Shown here: positions 45,648 through 55,079 of the stretch, in pieces
How the letters are laid out: every line of letters begins with the position of its first letter
Position numbering within the stretch: the first letter of the stretch is position 1
Origin: Confluentibacter flavum
GTDB lineage: Bacteria; Bacteroidota; Bacteroidia; Flavobacteriales; Flavobacteriaceae
NCBI RefSeq assembly: GCF_002843175.1
Contig: NZ_PJEO01000050.1
Span: forward strand, 124,001-188,000
Direction: 5' to 3'
Length of the DNA stretch: 64,000 nucleotides
Made by a program: the position numbers and the translations under genes
The notes under the pieces: generated by a model
What the model was told of the DNA's origin: nothing
Database searches by the model: none
What the model saw: the letters and a program-made list of their open reading frames with translations, nothing else

Positions 45648-47735
45648 ATGAAGATATTTTCAATTTACATATTCCTAGTCATTTTATTGTTTTTGATTTC
45701 ATGTACGAATCAAGAAAATAAATCGTCCATTCTTGAGAGTGTTCCGATAGAAATATCAAAATTTATCAGTAACATGGAAATAACCGCTATGGGTAGTTAT
45801 AGGCCTGAAATAACTGTAGACCTGGTTTCTGAAACAATTGTTACGGTAAATTTAAAATTTGACATCAAGGATACCTTAAAGCAAAATGACTGGCGATTAG
45901 ATATCACACCCAATTTTAGACCAAATTTTCATTGGGCACCGCATTTAACACCCACTGATCAACATATTATTGCTCAACATGTTTTTAGAGCTCCGGCACT
46001 TATTGTTTCCGGCGAGGGAAAGCAATTAGTTGTAATGCCAAATCTAGATCTTTTAAAGAATGGAACTCCAGTAAAATGGTATATGGATATGGATGCACCT
46101 AAAAATAAGCTCACCTTAGGCTTGAGTGATAATAAGGTTGACGAGCACGTTCTTTTTAAAAGAAAAAATGGAAATATATATCTCCCTCAAAAGCTTGAGT
46201 TTAGTTTTACCATAATGGTTAGTGATAACCCTGATGAAATTAATAATCCTTGGCGCAAGCCCCTTGCTTATTTTTGGAAAAATTGGGGGGCACCACTCTA
46301 TGAATCTGGCATGCCATTGAGTACAGATCTCGAATTATTTGTTAAACATACGTATGATTGGGCTTTTAATAGTTGGAAAGATGTTGTGTGGCAAGAATTT
46401 GAGTTGAATGGTAAAAAAGTTGGAGCACCCGTTTTTATTGTCAATGCAACCCAAAGTCCGAACTATCCAGATAAAATTGACGAACGGGAATTTCGATCTA
46501 TTTGGAACCAAGTATGGTTTAGCTCATTAAGATCTGCTTCGGGTCTCTATAGGTACGCCAGCAGAACAAAAAACACAAACCTAAAGGAGAAGGCGAGAAT
46601 GGGCAAAGAACTTGCACTGTCATTTCCTCAAAAAAAAGGATTCTTTAAGGGATTGATCGCCACAGAAATGGAGGAGGTAGTTATAGATGGTAAGAATTAT
46701 AATAGATCAAAAGGTTGGGAAACTCATTATTTTGGGAATTCAAATAGAAATCCCTACACAGGAGACCCAAAATTGGCTCCCTACCACATAATCGATATGA
46801 GTTGGACCGCATATTTAATGTTGACTTGGTTCGATGAGTTGGAGAAAGACGAAAGGCTATTAAATTATGCTTCTACCTACGCAGATGCCCTGTTAAATAC
46901 CCAGGATATGGAGGGCTTTTTTCCAGGGTGGATATCTACAGATTCATTGGAGCCAATGCAACATCTTAATCGTTCTCCAGAAACCTCCATGTCAGTTACC
47001 TTTCTATTGAAACTTTTTGAGCTTACAAAGAATACAAAGTATCTGGATTCTGGCTTAAAGGCAATGCAAGCGGTAATGAAAAATATTGTCCCAACAGGAA
47101 GGTGGGAGGATTTTGAGACCTATTGGTCATGCAGCCGCTACGGATCAAATAATTTGGTCAACAAAAAGGTGGAAAGAAATAACATGTATAAGCAGAATAA
47201 TTTTTCGATGTATTGGACAGCCGAGGCGCTTTTTAATTGCTATAAGGCAACCAGGAATAAAGAATATATTCAATATGGTCAGCGAACTTTGGATGAAATG
47301 TTAATGACTCAAGCAACCTGGCAACCACCTTACATGTATGTAAGTACTTTAGGGGGTTTTGGAGTAATGAATGCTGATGGAGAATGGAATGATTCTCGAC
47401 AAAGTCTATTTTCTGAATTAATTTTAAAGTACGGAAAAGAATTAGGCAATAAAGAGTATATGCAAAGAGGGATTGCTGCTTTAAAAGCGTCATTTGTGAT
47501 GATGTATTGCCCAGAAAACCCGAAAACTAAAGAGCAGTGGGAGCAAAAATGGGACTTCTTCGACAAAGAGGACTATGGTTTTATGATGGAAAATTATGGT
47601 CATGGTGGCACAACCAATAGCAATGGAATTGGTATTGGAGATTTTACTATATATGATTGGGGTAATGGTGCTGCAGCTGAAGCTTATAATCGTATTTTGG
47701 ATCATCTTGGGGATGAGATTTTGTTAAGCAATTAA
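45648..47735 (+). CDS. Uncharacterised lipoprotein, probable six-hairpin glycosidase fold
   Basis: A 695-residue lipoprotein (lipobox LISC near residue 19). Residues about 30-190 are beta-rich; from about 215 to the end the pattern is of paired helices with conserved aromatic and acidic residues (DMSWTAYLMLTWFDEL, RSPETSMSVTFLLKLFEL, WTAEALFNCYKATRN, WNDSRQSLFSELILKYG), as in (alpha/alpha)6 barrels of glycosidases and uronate lyases. I do not recognise the family. It lies 21 bases after the GH172 gene and is probably co-transcribed with it, so it likely acts on the same glycan. Candidate catalytic acids are the glutamates/aspartates of WRDF-like and NRSPETS segments, which cannot be decided by eye. 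Confidence 0.7.
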   Translation: MKIFSIYIFLVILLFLISCTNQENKSSILESVPIEISKFISNMEITAMGSYRPEITVDLVSETIVTVNLKFDIKDTLKQNDWRLDITPNFRPNFHWAPHLTPTDQHIIAQHVFRAPALIVSGEGKQLVVMPNLDLLKNGTPVKWYMDMDAPKNKLTLGLSDNKVDEHVLFKRKNGNIYLPQKLEFSFTIMVSDNPDEINNPWRKPLAYFWKNWGAPLYESGMPLSTDLELFVKHTYDWAFNSWKDVVWQEFELNGKKVGAPVFIVNATQSPNYPDKIDEREFRSIWNQVWFSSLRSASGLYRYASRTKNTNLKEKARMGKELALSFPQKKGFFKGLIATEMEEVVIDGKNYNRSKGWETHYFGNSNRNPYTGDPKLAPYHIIDMSWTAYLMLTWFDELEKDERLLNYASTYADALLNTQDMEGFFPGWISTDSLEPMQHLNRSPETSMSVTFLLKLFELTKNTKYLDSGLKAMQAVMKNIVPTGRWEDFETYWSCSRYGSNNLVNKKVERNNMYKQNNFSMYWTAEALFNCYKATRNKEYIQYGQRTLDEMLMTQATWQPPYMYVSTLGGFGVMNADGEWNDSRQSLFSELILKYGKELGNKEYMQRGIAALKASFVMMYCPENPKTKEQWEQKWDFFDKEDYGFMMENYGHGGTTNSNGIGIGDFTIYDWGNGAAAEAYNRILDHLGDEILLSN

Positions 47736-47762
47736 GATGGTTTTACTCTTAGAGACACCATC
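47736..47762 (+). terminator. Weak hairpin after the 695-residue lipoprotein gene
   Basis: GATGGT (47736-47741) can pair with ACCATC (47757-47762) across a 15-base loop, immediately after the stop codon. Only an A-rich tract follows on this strand, so the terminator call is weak. Confidence 0.25.
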
Positions 47763-47933
47763 ATAAAAAATATTTAAATATAAAAAACTCAGGGTTAAAT
47801 TATTTATAGTTTAATCTTGTTGCCACATATAGCTTAAAATCAATTCAATATTATGCTCAATTTCTGATAGGATTACTGAATTTCTAAAATTCAATAAATT
47901 AACTAAAAAATATAACATAAATAAAAGTATCAA

Positions 47934-49358
47934 ATGAAAAATAATCGTAGGAACTTTATTAAGCTCTCTGCTTTGAGTGCAGGTTTTTTAGGATTTACGG
48001 CAGGAGCTGCTTTTACATATGATAAAATTCAGAATAGAATTAATAGTCTTAAAGATTCACCTGAAGCTGTCGGTAACTCTGTAATTGGGTTAAAACACCC
48101 ACCGATAAAGCAGGTGAGAATAGGCATTATAGGAGTTGGAAATAGAGGATACGAACATTTAAAAAATATTAATTCGTTACAGCCTAATGCGAAGATAGTT
48201 GCTATAGCTGATACTCGAGAAAGTAGGGCTAAAAGAGCTGTTGAATTTTTGAATGAATTAAACAATAAAGAAAAGGATATTGACCTATATTTTGGAGATG
48301 AAGAAATATGGAGAGATATGGTAAAACGAACAGATATTGATTTAATAATTGTAGCTACTCCTCCTACCGAACATGCACGTATGGCGGTTTATTCAATGGA
48401 GCAAAGTAAACATGTTGTAGTAGAAGTACCAATAGCACTTACTATCCAAGAGTCATGGGATATTGTAAATACTGCTGAAAGAACCCAACGTCATTGTATG
48501 ATGCTTGAGAATTGCTGTTATGGGGAAGAAGAGCTTTGGGTTTTAAATATGGTTAATAACAATGTTTTTGGCTCATTAACCCATGCAGAAGGAGGCTATA
48601 TTCATTCCTTGTTGCAAAAATTGTTCGTTAAAAGTGATGATCCAGCAACTAATGCTTATTATAAACAATGGAGATTAAGACTACATGCCGAAACACATGG
48701 AAATCTCTATCCTACCCATGGATTAGGACCTATAGCGAATTATATGGGCATAGGTAATGGTGACAGGTTCGATTATCTTGTGTCAATGGATTCTTCAGAG
48801 GAATCTTTACATCAATATGCTGAACAATCTTCACCTGATAACGATTTCTATAATCAAAAAAACTTTTCCCATGGGGATATGAATAGTTCATTGATAAAAA
48901 CAGTAAAAGGACGATCTATCCTTCTGCAACACGATGTTGTTTCACCTCGCCCTTATAGTCGAATTAATGCTTTGACTGGAAATATGGCTCATCATGAAGG
49001 TTATCCAAGCCGCTTGTCGCTATACAATGAAGACTTCGGACATGATTGGCTTAACGAAGCGAAATTTGAAGAAGTGAAAAGGAAATATGAGCATCCTATT
49101 TGGCGTAAAATGAAGAAAGAGGCTCAAGATCAAGGAGGGCATGGAGGTATGGATTATATTATGTTATACCGTTTAATTAAAAATCTCAATAATGGATTTC
49201 CAATGGATATGAACGTCTATAATGGGGTTGACTGGTCTGTAATTTTACCCCTTACCAAATTATCGGTTGAACTTGGAAGTATCCCGGTTAAGTTCCCTGA
49301 TTTTACACGTGGTATGTGGAAAGAAGAAAGAGAGCTAGGTCTATTTCAAAATATATAA
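47934..49358 (+). CDS. GH109-type alpha-N-acetylgalactosaminidase (Gfo/Idh/MocA fold), Tat-exported
   Basis: A 474-residue protein with a twin-arginine-like N-terminus (NNRRNFIKLSALSAGFLG). The Rossmann loop GIIGVGNRGYEHL (about 64-76) and the EVPIALTIQESW segment near 165 show the Gfo/Idh/MocA fold; YPTHGLGPIANYMGI (about 262) and the GGHGGMDY motif (about 402) are characteristic of GH109, which uses bound NAD to hydrolyse alpha-linked GalNAc. The genes that follow (nagB, symporter, nagA) process N-acetylated amino sugars, which supports this assignment over an ordinary dehydrogenase. It lies 15 bases before nagB. Beta-GalNAc activity has also been reported for the family, so linkage is not fixed. 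Confidence 0.88.
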   Translation: MKNNRRNFIKLSALSAGFLGFTAGAAFTYDKIQNRINSLKDSPEAVGNSVIGLKHPPIKQVRIGIIGVGNRGYEHLKNINSLQPNAKIVAIADTRESRAKRAVEFLNELNNKEKDIDLYFGDEEIWRDMVKRTDIDLIIVATPPTEHARMAVYSMEQSKHVVVEVPIALTIQESWDIVNTAERTQRHCMMLENCCYGEEELWVLNMVNNNVFGSLTHAEGGYIHSLLQKLFVKSDDPATNAYYKQWRLRLHAETHGNLYPTHGLGPIANYMGIGNGDRFDYLVSMDSSEESLHQYAEQSSPDNDFYNQKNFSHGDMNSSLIKTVKGRSILLQHDVVSPRPYSRINALTGNMAHHEGYPSRLSLYNEDFGHDWLNEAKFEEVKRKYEHPIWRKMKKEAQDQGGHGGMDYIMLYRLIKNLNNGFPMDMNVYNGVDWSVILPLTKLSVELGSIPVKFPDFTRGMWKEERELGLFQNI

Positions 49359-49373
49359 AAAAAAACTTAAAAT

Positions 49374-50126
49374 ATGAAAATTGTAATTTCAGAAGACAAG
49401 AACAAATTAGGTAAAAATGCAACACAAAAGGGAGCCGAATTTATTCGAAATGCAATTGAAAAAGAAGGTCAAGCAAATTTAATTGTAGCAACGGGTGTCT
49501 CGCAATTTGAAATGTTGTCTGAACTTGTAAAAGAGGACATAGACTGGACAAAAGTAACAGGATTTCACCTTGATGAATACATTGGGCTGCCTAATACACA
49601 CAAGGCTTCATTTCGTAAATACTTAAAAGAACGGTTTGTAGATTTGGTGCCTATCAAAAAGTTTTACTACGTAAATGGTAATGCTGAAAATCCGTTGGAG
49701 GAGTGTAATAGGCTTGATGAAATAATTTCAGGAATGCAAATTCATGTTGCATTTGTTGGTATAGGAGAAAATGCTCATTTAGCTTTTAATGATCCTCCAG
49801 CAGATTTTGACAGAGAAGAAGCTTATTTCGTTGCTAATTTGGATAAAGCTTGTCGAAAGCAACAACTACGAGAAGGTTGGTTTCCCTCTTTAGAAGATGT
49901 TCCTAAACAAGCTATAAGTATGTCAGTTAAACAAGTGTTAAAATCAGAAGTAATAATAGCAAGTGTGCCTGATAGACGTAAAGCAATTGCTGTAAGAAAT
50001 ACAATCGAATCAGAAATTGCTCCAGATGTTCCAGCGACAGCATTAAAATTACATAACCAAACTTGGTTATACTTAGATAAGGCATCTGCATCTCTATTAA
50101 ATGAGTCTCATGAGACTATTTTTTAG
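49374..50126 (+). CDS. nagB: Glucosamine/galactosamine-6-phosphate deaminase (NagB/AgaI family)
   Basis: A 250-residue protein with the NagB fold. FHLDEYIGLP contains the catalytic aspartate, VGIGENAHLAFNDPP carries the family glycine and histidine positions, and NTIESEIAPDVPAT the C-terminal part of the active site. It converts an amino-sugar 6-phosphate to the ketose phosphate plus ammonia. In E. coli NagB the signature is GIGxDGHIAFNEP; here N replaces D before A/H, and this divergence together with the GH109 neighbour makes a galactosamine-6-phosphate role (AgaI-like) reasonable. The window thus has two candidate deaminases, this one and AgaS. Confidence 0.85.
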   Translation: MKIVISEDKNKLGKNATQKGAEFIRNAIEKEGQANLIVATGVSQFEMLSELVKEDIDWTKVTGFHLDEYIGLPNTHKASFRKYLKERFVDLVPIKKFYYVNGNAENPLEECNRLDEIISGMQIHVAFVGIGENAHLAFNDPPADFDREEAYFVANLDKACRKQQLREGWFPSLEDVPKQAISMSVKQVLKSEVIIASVPDRRKAIAVRNTIESEIAPDVPATALKLHNQTWLYLDKASASLLNESHETIF

Positions 50127-50184
50127 TTTATTCTTTGATAAAAACAGAATTTATTAAAATAAATAAAATCGTAAGATTATATAT

Positions 50185-51864
50185 ATGAAAAATGAATTTA
50201 GCTGGTTAGATATTTTAGTTATTGCTATTTATTTTATTAGTATTACCAGCTATGGGCTATGGCTTACACGCAAGGTTAAAAATAGTGATGACTATTTTAG
50301 GGGAAATAGATCCTTTAATAAATGGATAATGATTGCTCAGGGATTTGGAGCGGGAACTCACTCAGAGAATTTTGTTGCACAAACAGGGGCTAGTTTTCAG
50401 ATGGGCTTTGCTTCTATTTGGTATCAATGGAAAAATTTGGTTATCACACCTTTTTACTGGTTGATTGCTCCCTGGTATCGTAGAAGTGAACGCACAACCG
50501 TTGGTGAGATTATAGAAGATCGTTACGGTAAAAAAATGGGACTGTTTTATTCTATTTTTGCAATTTTATTTTTCATTTTTGCACAAGGAGCAATGCTAAA
50601 AGGTGCTGGAAAAGTAATTTCAATTGCAACAAGTAACATGATTTCTACCGATGGTGTTGTTTATGCAATGACCGTTGCTTTTATTATTTACAGTTTTTTC
50701 GGTGGATTAGTGTCTTCAGCGTATGCAACCTTTATTCAAGGATTTATGATTATTGTACTTTCTATTATGCTTATCCCACTTGGGATAGGAGAAGTAGGAG
50801 GAATCACAGGGATAAAGAAGTCACTACCTTTGCATTTTTTTAACTTGTTTAGTCCCGAATTAGGTATCGGTTGGTTTACCATATTAATGCTTGCTTTAAA
50901 TGGAGTTATTGGAATTACAGCACAGCCTCATATGGTTTCAATGTGTGCAACAGGAGTCACTGAACGTGCTGGAAGGATAGGTCAGACATACGGTTCATTT
51001 GTTAAACGTACGGTTACAATCGGATGGGCCTTTACTGGTCTTATTGTTGCTGCATTAGTAATTAAAAATGGAGTAAATCTAGACGATCCTGAGATGGCAT
51101 TTGGATATGCAACCCGAGAGCTCCTTTTTCCAGGATTATTGGGACTAATGGTTGCTTCAATTCTTGCGGCAAATATGTCATCTGCATCAAATTTCATGGT
51201 TAATACCGGAGCTTTATTCACTCAAAATATTTACAAGGGGTACATAAAAAAGAATCCAACAGATAAGGAATTATTGTGGACGGGACGATTGTCAAGCCTT
51301 TTTCTTACAACTCTAGGGGTTATATTTGCCCTTTATATTAATAGTGTATTAAATGCATTTCTTTTTACTGAAACAATTGCAGCTTTTATGGGTATTATGA
51401 TGTTTGGTGGAATGGTTTGGAAAAAGGCAAACAGATATGGGGCAATTATGGCCGTGTTATCTTCTTTTATTCTTTACTATTACTTAAATTATATACATGC
51501 AGGTTCATTTGAGTTGGTTTATGAATGGAGACCGGAACCTTTTGGTTGGTCAATGTTAATGGGATTTGGAATGTTGGTTTTAGTGAGTTTGCTTACAAAA
51601 TCTGAGCCAAAAGAACAAACGGATAAGTTTTTTGATAATTTGCTAAGGCTCTCGGATGAGAAAAGGATAAAAAATGGACAGAAACCATTGGCGGCTGAAA
51701 TGGGACACGATTTGCTTCTTCTAGATCTGCCTTCTTGGTTCACAAAAGAACGCTGGAAAGGTTTTCCAAAAAGATACAAAGAAGATATCAATGGATTTAT
51801 ATTTGCTTGGCTTTTTGTTGGATGTCTATTACTTTTAGCTTGGGGTATTTTACAAATATTTTAA
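50185..51864 (+). CDS. Sodium:solute symporter (SSS family), amino-sugar cluster
   Basis: A 559-residue inner-membrane protein with about 13-14 hydrophobic helices. SSS features include VKNSDDYFRGNRSFNKW after helix 1, GAGTHSENFVAQTG, and MVASILAANMSSASNFMVNTGALF for the second sodium site. It lies between nagB (58-base gap) and nagA (1-base gap), so uptake of N-acetylgalactosamine or N-acetylglucosamine is the natural inference. It is distinct in sequence from the symporter at 16.5 kb. An aminosugar kinase would be needed after uptake and is not visible in the window. Confidence 0.88.
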   Translation: MKNEFSWLDILVIAIYFISITSYGLWLTRKVKNSDDYFRGNRSFNKWIMIAQGFGAGTHSENFVAQTGASFQMGFASIWYQWKNLVITPFYWLIAPWYRRSERTTVGEIIEDRYGKKMGLFYSIFAILFFIFAQGAMLKGAGKVISIATSNMISTDGVVYAMTVAFIIYSFFGGLVSSAYATFIQGFMIIVLSIMLIPLGIGEVGGITGIKKSLPLHFFNLFSPELGIGWFTILMLALNGVIGITAQPHMVSMCATGVTERAGRIGQTYGSFVKRTVTIGWAFTGLIVAALVIKNGVNLDDPEMAFGYATRELLFPGLLGLMVASILAANMSSASNFMVNTGALFTQNIYKGYIKKNPTDKELLWTGRLSSLFLTTLGVIFALYINSVLNAFLFTETIAAFMGIMMFGGMVWKKANRYGAIMAVLSSFILYYYLNYIHAGSFELVYEWRPEPFGWSMLMGFGMLVLVSLLTKSEPKEQTDKFFDNLLRLSDEKRIKNGQKPLAAEMGHDLLLLDLPSWFTKERWKGFPKRYKEDINGFIFAWLFVGCLLLLAWGILQIF

Positions 51865-51865
51865 A

Positions 51866-53002
51866 ATGAGAAAAATAGAAGGAATATTATACTCAAATAA
51901 TCAGAAGATAGCTTTAAAAATCGAACATGGCATTATTCAAGAAATTGAACAAGTAGTAGATTTCAAAGATGCCGATGCTAACAAAAGGTATATTGCACCT
52001 GGCTTGATCGACAATCAGGTAAATGGTTGTATAGGGATTGAATTCTCAAAACCTGACCTTTTGGTTACTGAGATGTTAGATATTGTAAGAATGCATCGGA
52101 AACATGGTGTTACAACGTTTATGCCAACTCTTATAACTGCCTCACATAAATCATTGCTGAAATCATTCGCAAACCTTAGTTTAACATTTCGTGATCCTGA
52201 AGTATCGAATGCAGTTCCGGGTTATCACCTTGAGGGGCCATATATTTCGCCCGAAGATGGATATCGTGGGGCACATAGCCTTAAATATGTTAGAAAGCCC
52301 AATTGGGATGAATTTCAGGAATTAAACGAAACTGCTGAAGGAAATATTCTTCAAATAACTTTAGCACCGGAAATTGATGGAGCTATCAAATTTATAAAAA
52401 AGTGTGTACAAAATAATATTGTTGTTGCACTTGGTCACCACAATGCCAGCTCAGAGATTATTGAACAAGCAGTTGATGCTGGAGCAAAAACTGTTACTCA
52501 CCTTGGAAATGGGATGGCAAACATGATTAATCGTTTTGAGAATCCGTTTTGGCCACAGATTGCGGATGATCGGCTGATGTGTAGCTGTATTCTTGATGGT
52601 TTTCACTTGCGTCCTGAAATAGTTAAGGTATTGTATCGCTCCTTAACTTCTAAAAGGATTATTCTTACTTCTGATATGACTATGCTTGCTGGTATGCCTC
52701 CAGGCGAATATGTATGGGACGGAAAGGATGTCCTTCTTACTGTTGATGGAGTCATAATGCTTCCAGAGCAAAACTGTTTTGCAGGGGCATCGTTACCCTT
52801 ACGAAAAGGAGTAGAAAATGTAATGAAATATACAGGCTGTAATTTAAGAGAGGCTATTGATATGGCTTCGAAAAATCCTGCAAAATTGTACGGCTTAAAT
52901 GATAGGGGTTCAATACAGGTTGGTAATCGATCAGAATTGATATTGTTTAATTTTGAAAATGGTAAGATTAATATTACTGAAACAGTAATAACTAATGATT
53001 GA
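51866..53002 (+). CDS. nagA: N-acetylglucosamine/galactosamine-6-phosphate deacetylase (NagA family)
   Basis: A 378-residue amidohydrolase with the metal and catalytic residues of NagA: IDNQVNGCIG at the start of the barrel, the metal glutamate in YHLEGPYISPEDGYRGAH (about 127), histidines in ALGHHNASSE and VTHLGNGM, and the catalytic aspartate in LTSDMTMLAGMPPG. It removes the acetyl group from N-acetyl-amino-sugar 6-phosphates in the cytoplasm, preparing the substrate for the deaminase encoded three genes upstream. The start lies one base after the symporter stop, so it is in the same operon with GH109, nagB and the symporter. Confidence 0.9.
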   Translation: MRKIEGILYSNNQKIALKIEHGIIQEIEQVVDFKDADANKRYIAPGLIDNQVNGCIGIEFSKPDLLVTEMLDIVRMHRKHGVTTFMPTLITASHKSLLKSFANLSLTFRDPEVSNAVPGYHLEGPYISPEDGYRGAHSLKYVRKPNWDEFQELNETAEGNILQITLAPEIDGAIKFIKKCVQNNIVVALGHHNASSEIIEQAVDAGAKTVTHLGNGMANMINRFENPFWPQIADDRLMCSCILDGFHLRPEIVKVLYRSLTSKRIILTSDMTMLAGMPPGEYVWDGKDVLLTVDGVIMLPEQNCFAGASLPLRKGVENVMKYTGCNLREAIDMASKNPAKLYGLNDRGSIQVGNRSELILFNFENGKINITETVITND

Positions 53003-53381
53003 TCATATAATTACATATGGTGAGTTAGAAATATGATCTTAATTATTAAGAGGTAAGTAAATTATTGAGTCATTCAATCAAAAGGTTTACATAAATAATT
53101 ACAAGAATGGGATAGTAAAAATATAACTAGAGAATTGAAAGCAGAAGCTCTAATATTTAAAGATTGTTGAATTTTTTAAAGAAGTATAATTTGATACTAT
53201 CAGAACTCATTTGATTAAAGTTGACATCGGAAATTATGATGAATATAAAATTAATCATTTTGAAATTTAATAATAAACCAGTAAATTATACTTAAATTTT
53301 TAATTAAGCACTTAATTTAATACTATTTGCTATTCAATAATATGTCTTTATAAAAACAATTTTTAAATTAAAATAATAATT
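53003..53381. other. Intergenic region, possibly with decayed coding sequence
   Basis: About 380 bases. GATCATAT (53001-53008) and ATATGATC (53031-53038) form an inverted repeat just after nagA. AAAGGTTTACATAAATAA at 53081-53098 resembles the repeat upstream of DUF6786. Short frames interrupted by stops (for example around 53100-53165) read like protein but match nothing I know; they may be a decayed gene. Confidence 0.4.
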
Positions 53382-54788
53382 ATGCCTAAAATGAAAAAAA
53401 AGAATATAAAAAATAGAAGTATAGCATTGTTAATATTATTTACAATACTATTATATTTTGGTTGTAAGACTGATAAAAAGGATATGACCATAGACAAAGA
53501 TAATTCAAAGCCCATAGAAATCACACCAAATGAGTTCCACAAATCTGTTGATAGAGTTGTAGATGTTATGGTACATGATATATTTTCTCCGCCAGTTGCT
53601 AGTAGAATATTTGCATACCCAAATATTGCAGCCTATGAGATTATAGCGCAACAAAATCCTGAATACAATTCTTTAGCAGGGCAAATTGAACATTTAGTAG
53701 AAATTCCCAAAGTAGATGTTTCAAAGAATATTAATTACCAGTTGGCTGCTTTAGTAGCACATATGGAAATGAGTAAAAAATTAATTTTCTCTCAATTTAG
53801 AATAGAAGAATTTAGAGATAGTTTATACCAAATATGGGAAACAAAAAACCCTTCTCAATTTAAAGATTCCAAAGCATATGGCTTAGAAGTATCAGATTTT
53901 ATTGCTGAATGGATGAAAAAAGACAATTATGTGCAAACTAGGACAATGACTAAATTTGTTGTCGACTCTCATGAAGAAGGTAGATGGCAACCAACTCCAC
54001 CAGCCTATATGGAAGGGGTAGAACCACATTGGAGTAAAATAAGACCTTTTGTTCTAGATACTGCTTCACAATTTAAACCTAGTCCACCTCCTAAATTTTC
54101 TATGGATAAGAATTCAAACTTTTATAAAGAATTAAAAGAGGTTTATGATATCAGAAATGAGCTAGATGTTGAAGGTGATAAATCTGAAAGATTAGCCATA
54201 GCTCAATTTTGGGATTGCAACCCATATGTTTCTGTTTCTAATGGACATATTATGTTTGCTAAAAAAAAGATAACACCTGGTGCTCATTGGATTGGAATAG
54301 CAAAAATTGCATGTAAGTCTGATAATGCAGATTTTGATAAGACTGTTTTTGCTTATACAAAAACCTCTATTGCCATAGCAGATGCTTTTATAAGTTGTTG
54401 GGATGAAAAATACCGTAGCAACCTTATAAGACCAGAAACCCTTATTAACAATTATATGGATAGTGAATGGAAACCTATATTACAAACGCCGCCATTCCCA
54501 GAATATACCAGTGGACATTCTGTTGTTTCAGGAGCTGCTGCATCCGTTCTCACAAGTATTTTTGGTGATAATTTTAATTTTCAGGATGATACGGAAACAA
54601 TATATGGTTTACCAATAAGAAGTTTTACCTCTTTCAATGCAGCGGCAGAGGAAGCTGCTCTTAGCAGAATGTATGCCGGAATTCATTACAGATCTGCTGT
54701 TGAAGTAGGGCTTAAGCAAGGCAGAAAAGTTGGAGAATTTGTAATTGATAGATTAAAAATGATAAATAAAAATCAAAAAACGTTTTAG
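53382..54788 (+). CDS. Vanadium-dependent haloperoxidase/PAP2-type lipoprotein
   Basis: A 468-residue helical protein; the signal ends in the lipobox region YFGC (near residue 28). All vanadate-pocket motifs are present: KYRSNLIRP (KxxxxxxRP), PEYTSGHS (SGH) and SRMYAGIHYRS (SRxxxGxH), so lysine, two arginines, serine, glycine and two histidines are in place. Such enzymes oxidise halides with hydrogen peroxide, or act as phosphatases of the same fold. Marine flavobacteria are known to have iodoperoxidases of this type. The location between amino-sugar and uronate genes is unusual. The codon use is more A/T-rich than in the genes before 35 kb. ATGs at 53382 and 53391 are both possible. Confidence 0.85.
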   Translation: MPKMKKKNIKNRSIALLILFTILLYFGCKTDKKDMTIDKDNSKPIEITPNEFHKSVDRVVDVMVHDIFSPPVASRIFAYPNIAAYEIIAQQNPEYNSLAGQIEHLVEIPKVDVSKNINYQLAALVAHMEMSKKLIFSQFRIEEFRDSLYQIWETKNPSQFKDSKAYGLEVSDFIAEWMKKDNYVQTRTMTKFVVDSHEEGRWQPTPPAYMEGVEPHWSKIRPFVLDTASQFKPSPPPKFSMDKNSNFYKELKEVYDIRNELDVEGDKSERLAIAQFWDCNPYVSVSNGHIMFAKKKITPGAHWIGIAKIACKSDNADFDKTVFAYTKTSIAIADAFISCWDEKYRSNLIRPETLINNYMDSEWKPILQTPPFPEYTSGHSVVSGAAASVLTSIFGDNFNFQDDTETIYGLPIRSFTSFNAAAEEAALSRMYAGIHYRSAVEVGLKQGRKVGEFVIDRLKMINKNQKTF

Positions 54789-55079
54789 CATTTCAGTTTG
54801 AATATCGTCCTAATAATATGATTGTGCATACAAGTATCGCAGCATGCGAGTTTAATCCTATGCAAAAACACCTTGTAAAGTCGTTATGGCTTTGTTTAAT
54901 TCTAAATATGTGGATATGGACAAAATTTTATGCCCCTTTAAAAAGATTAACCTTTAATATAATTCGAAATAAGTTTAAAACATACGTAAAAGAACATATT
55001 AAAAAATGAGTTCGCTTAAATAAAAAATGTGTATTTATCAATTTCGACTGGCATTGTTTAACTAATATATCAGAAAAAT
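54789..55079. other. Intergenic region with possible gene remnant
   Basis: About 290 bases. A 63-codon frame (54818-55009) is open and even extends upstream into the preceding gene, but contains no domain. A second frame reads MALFNSKYVDMDKILCPFKK and stops, and the first frame then continues NIIRNKFKTYVKEHIKK, which would fit a frameshifted remnant of one protein. I cannot name the source. Confidence 0.3.
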
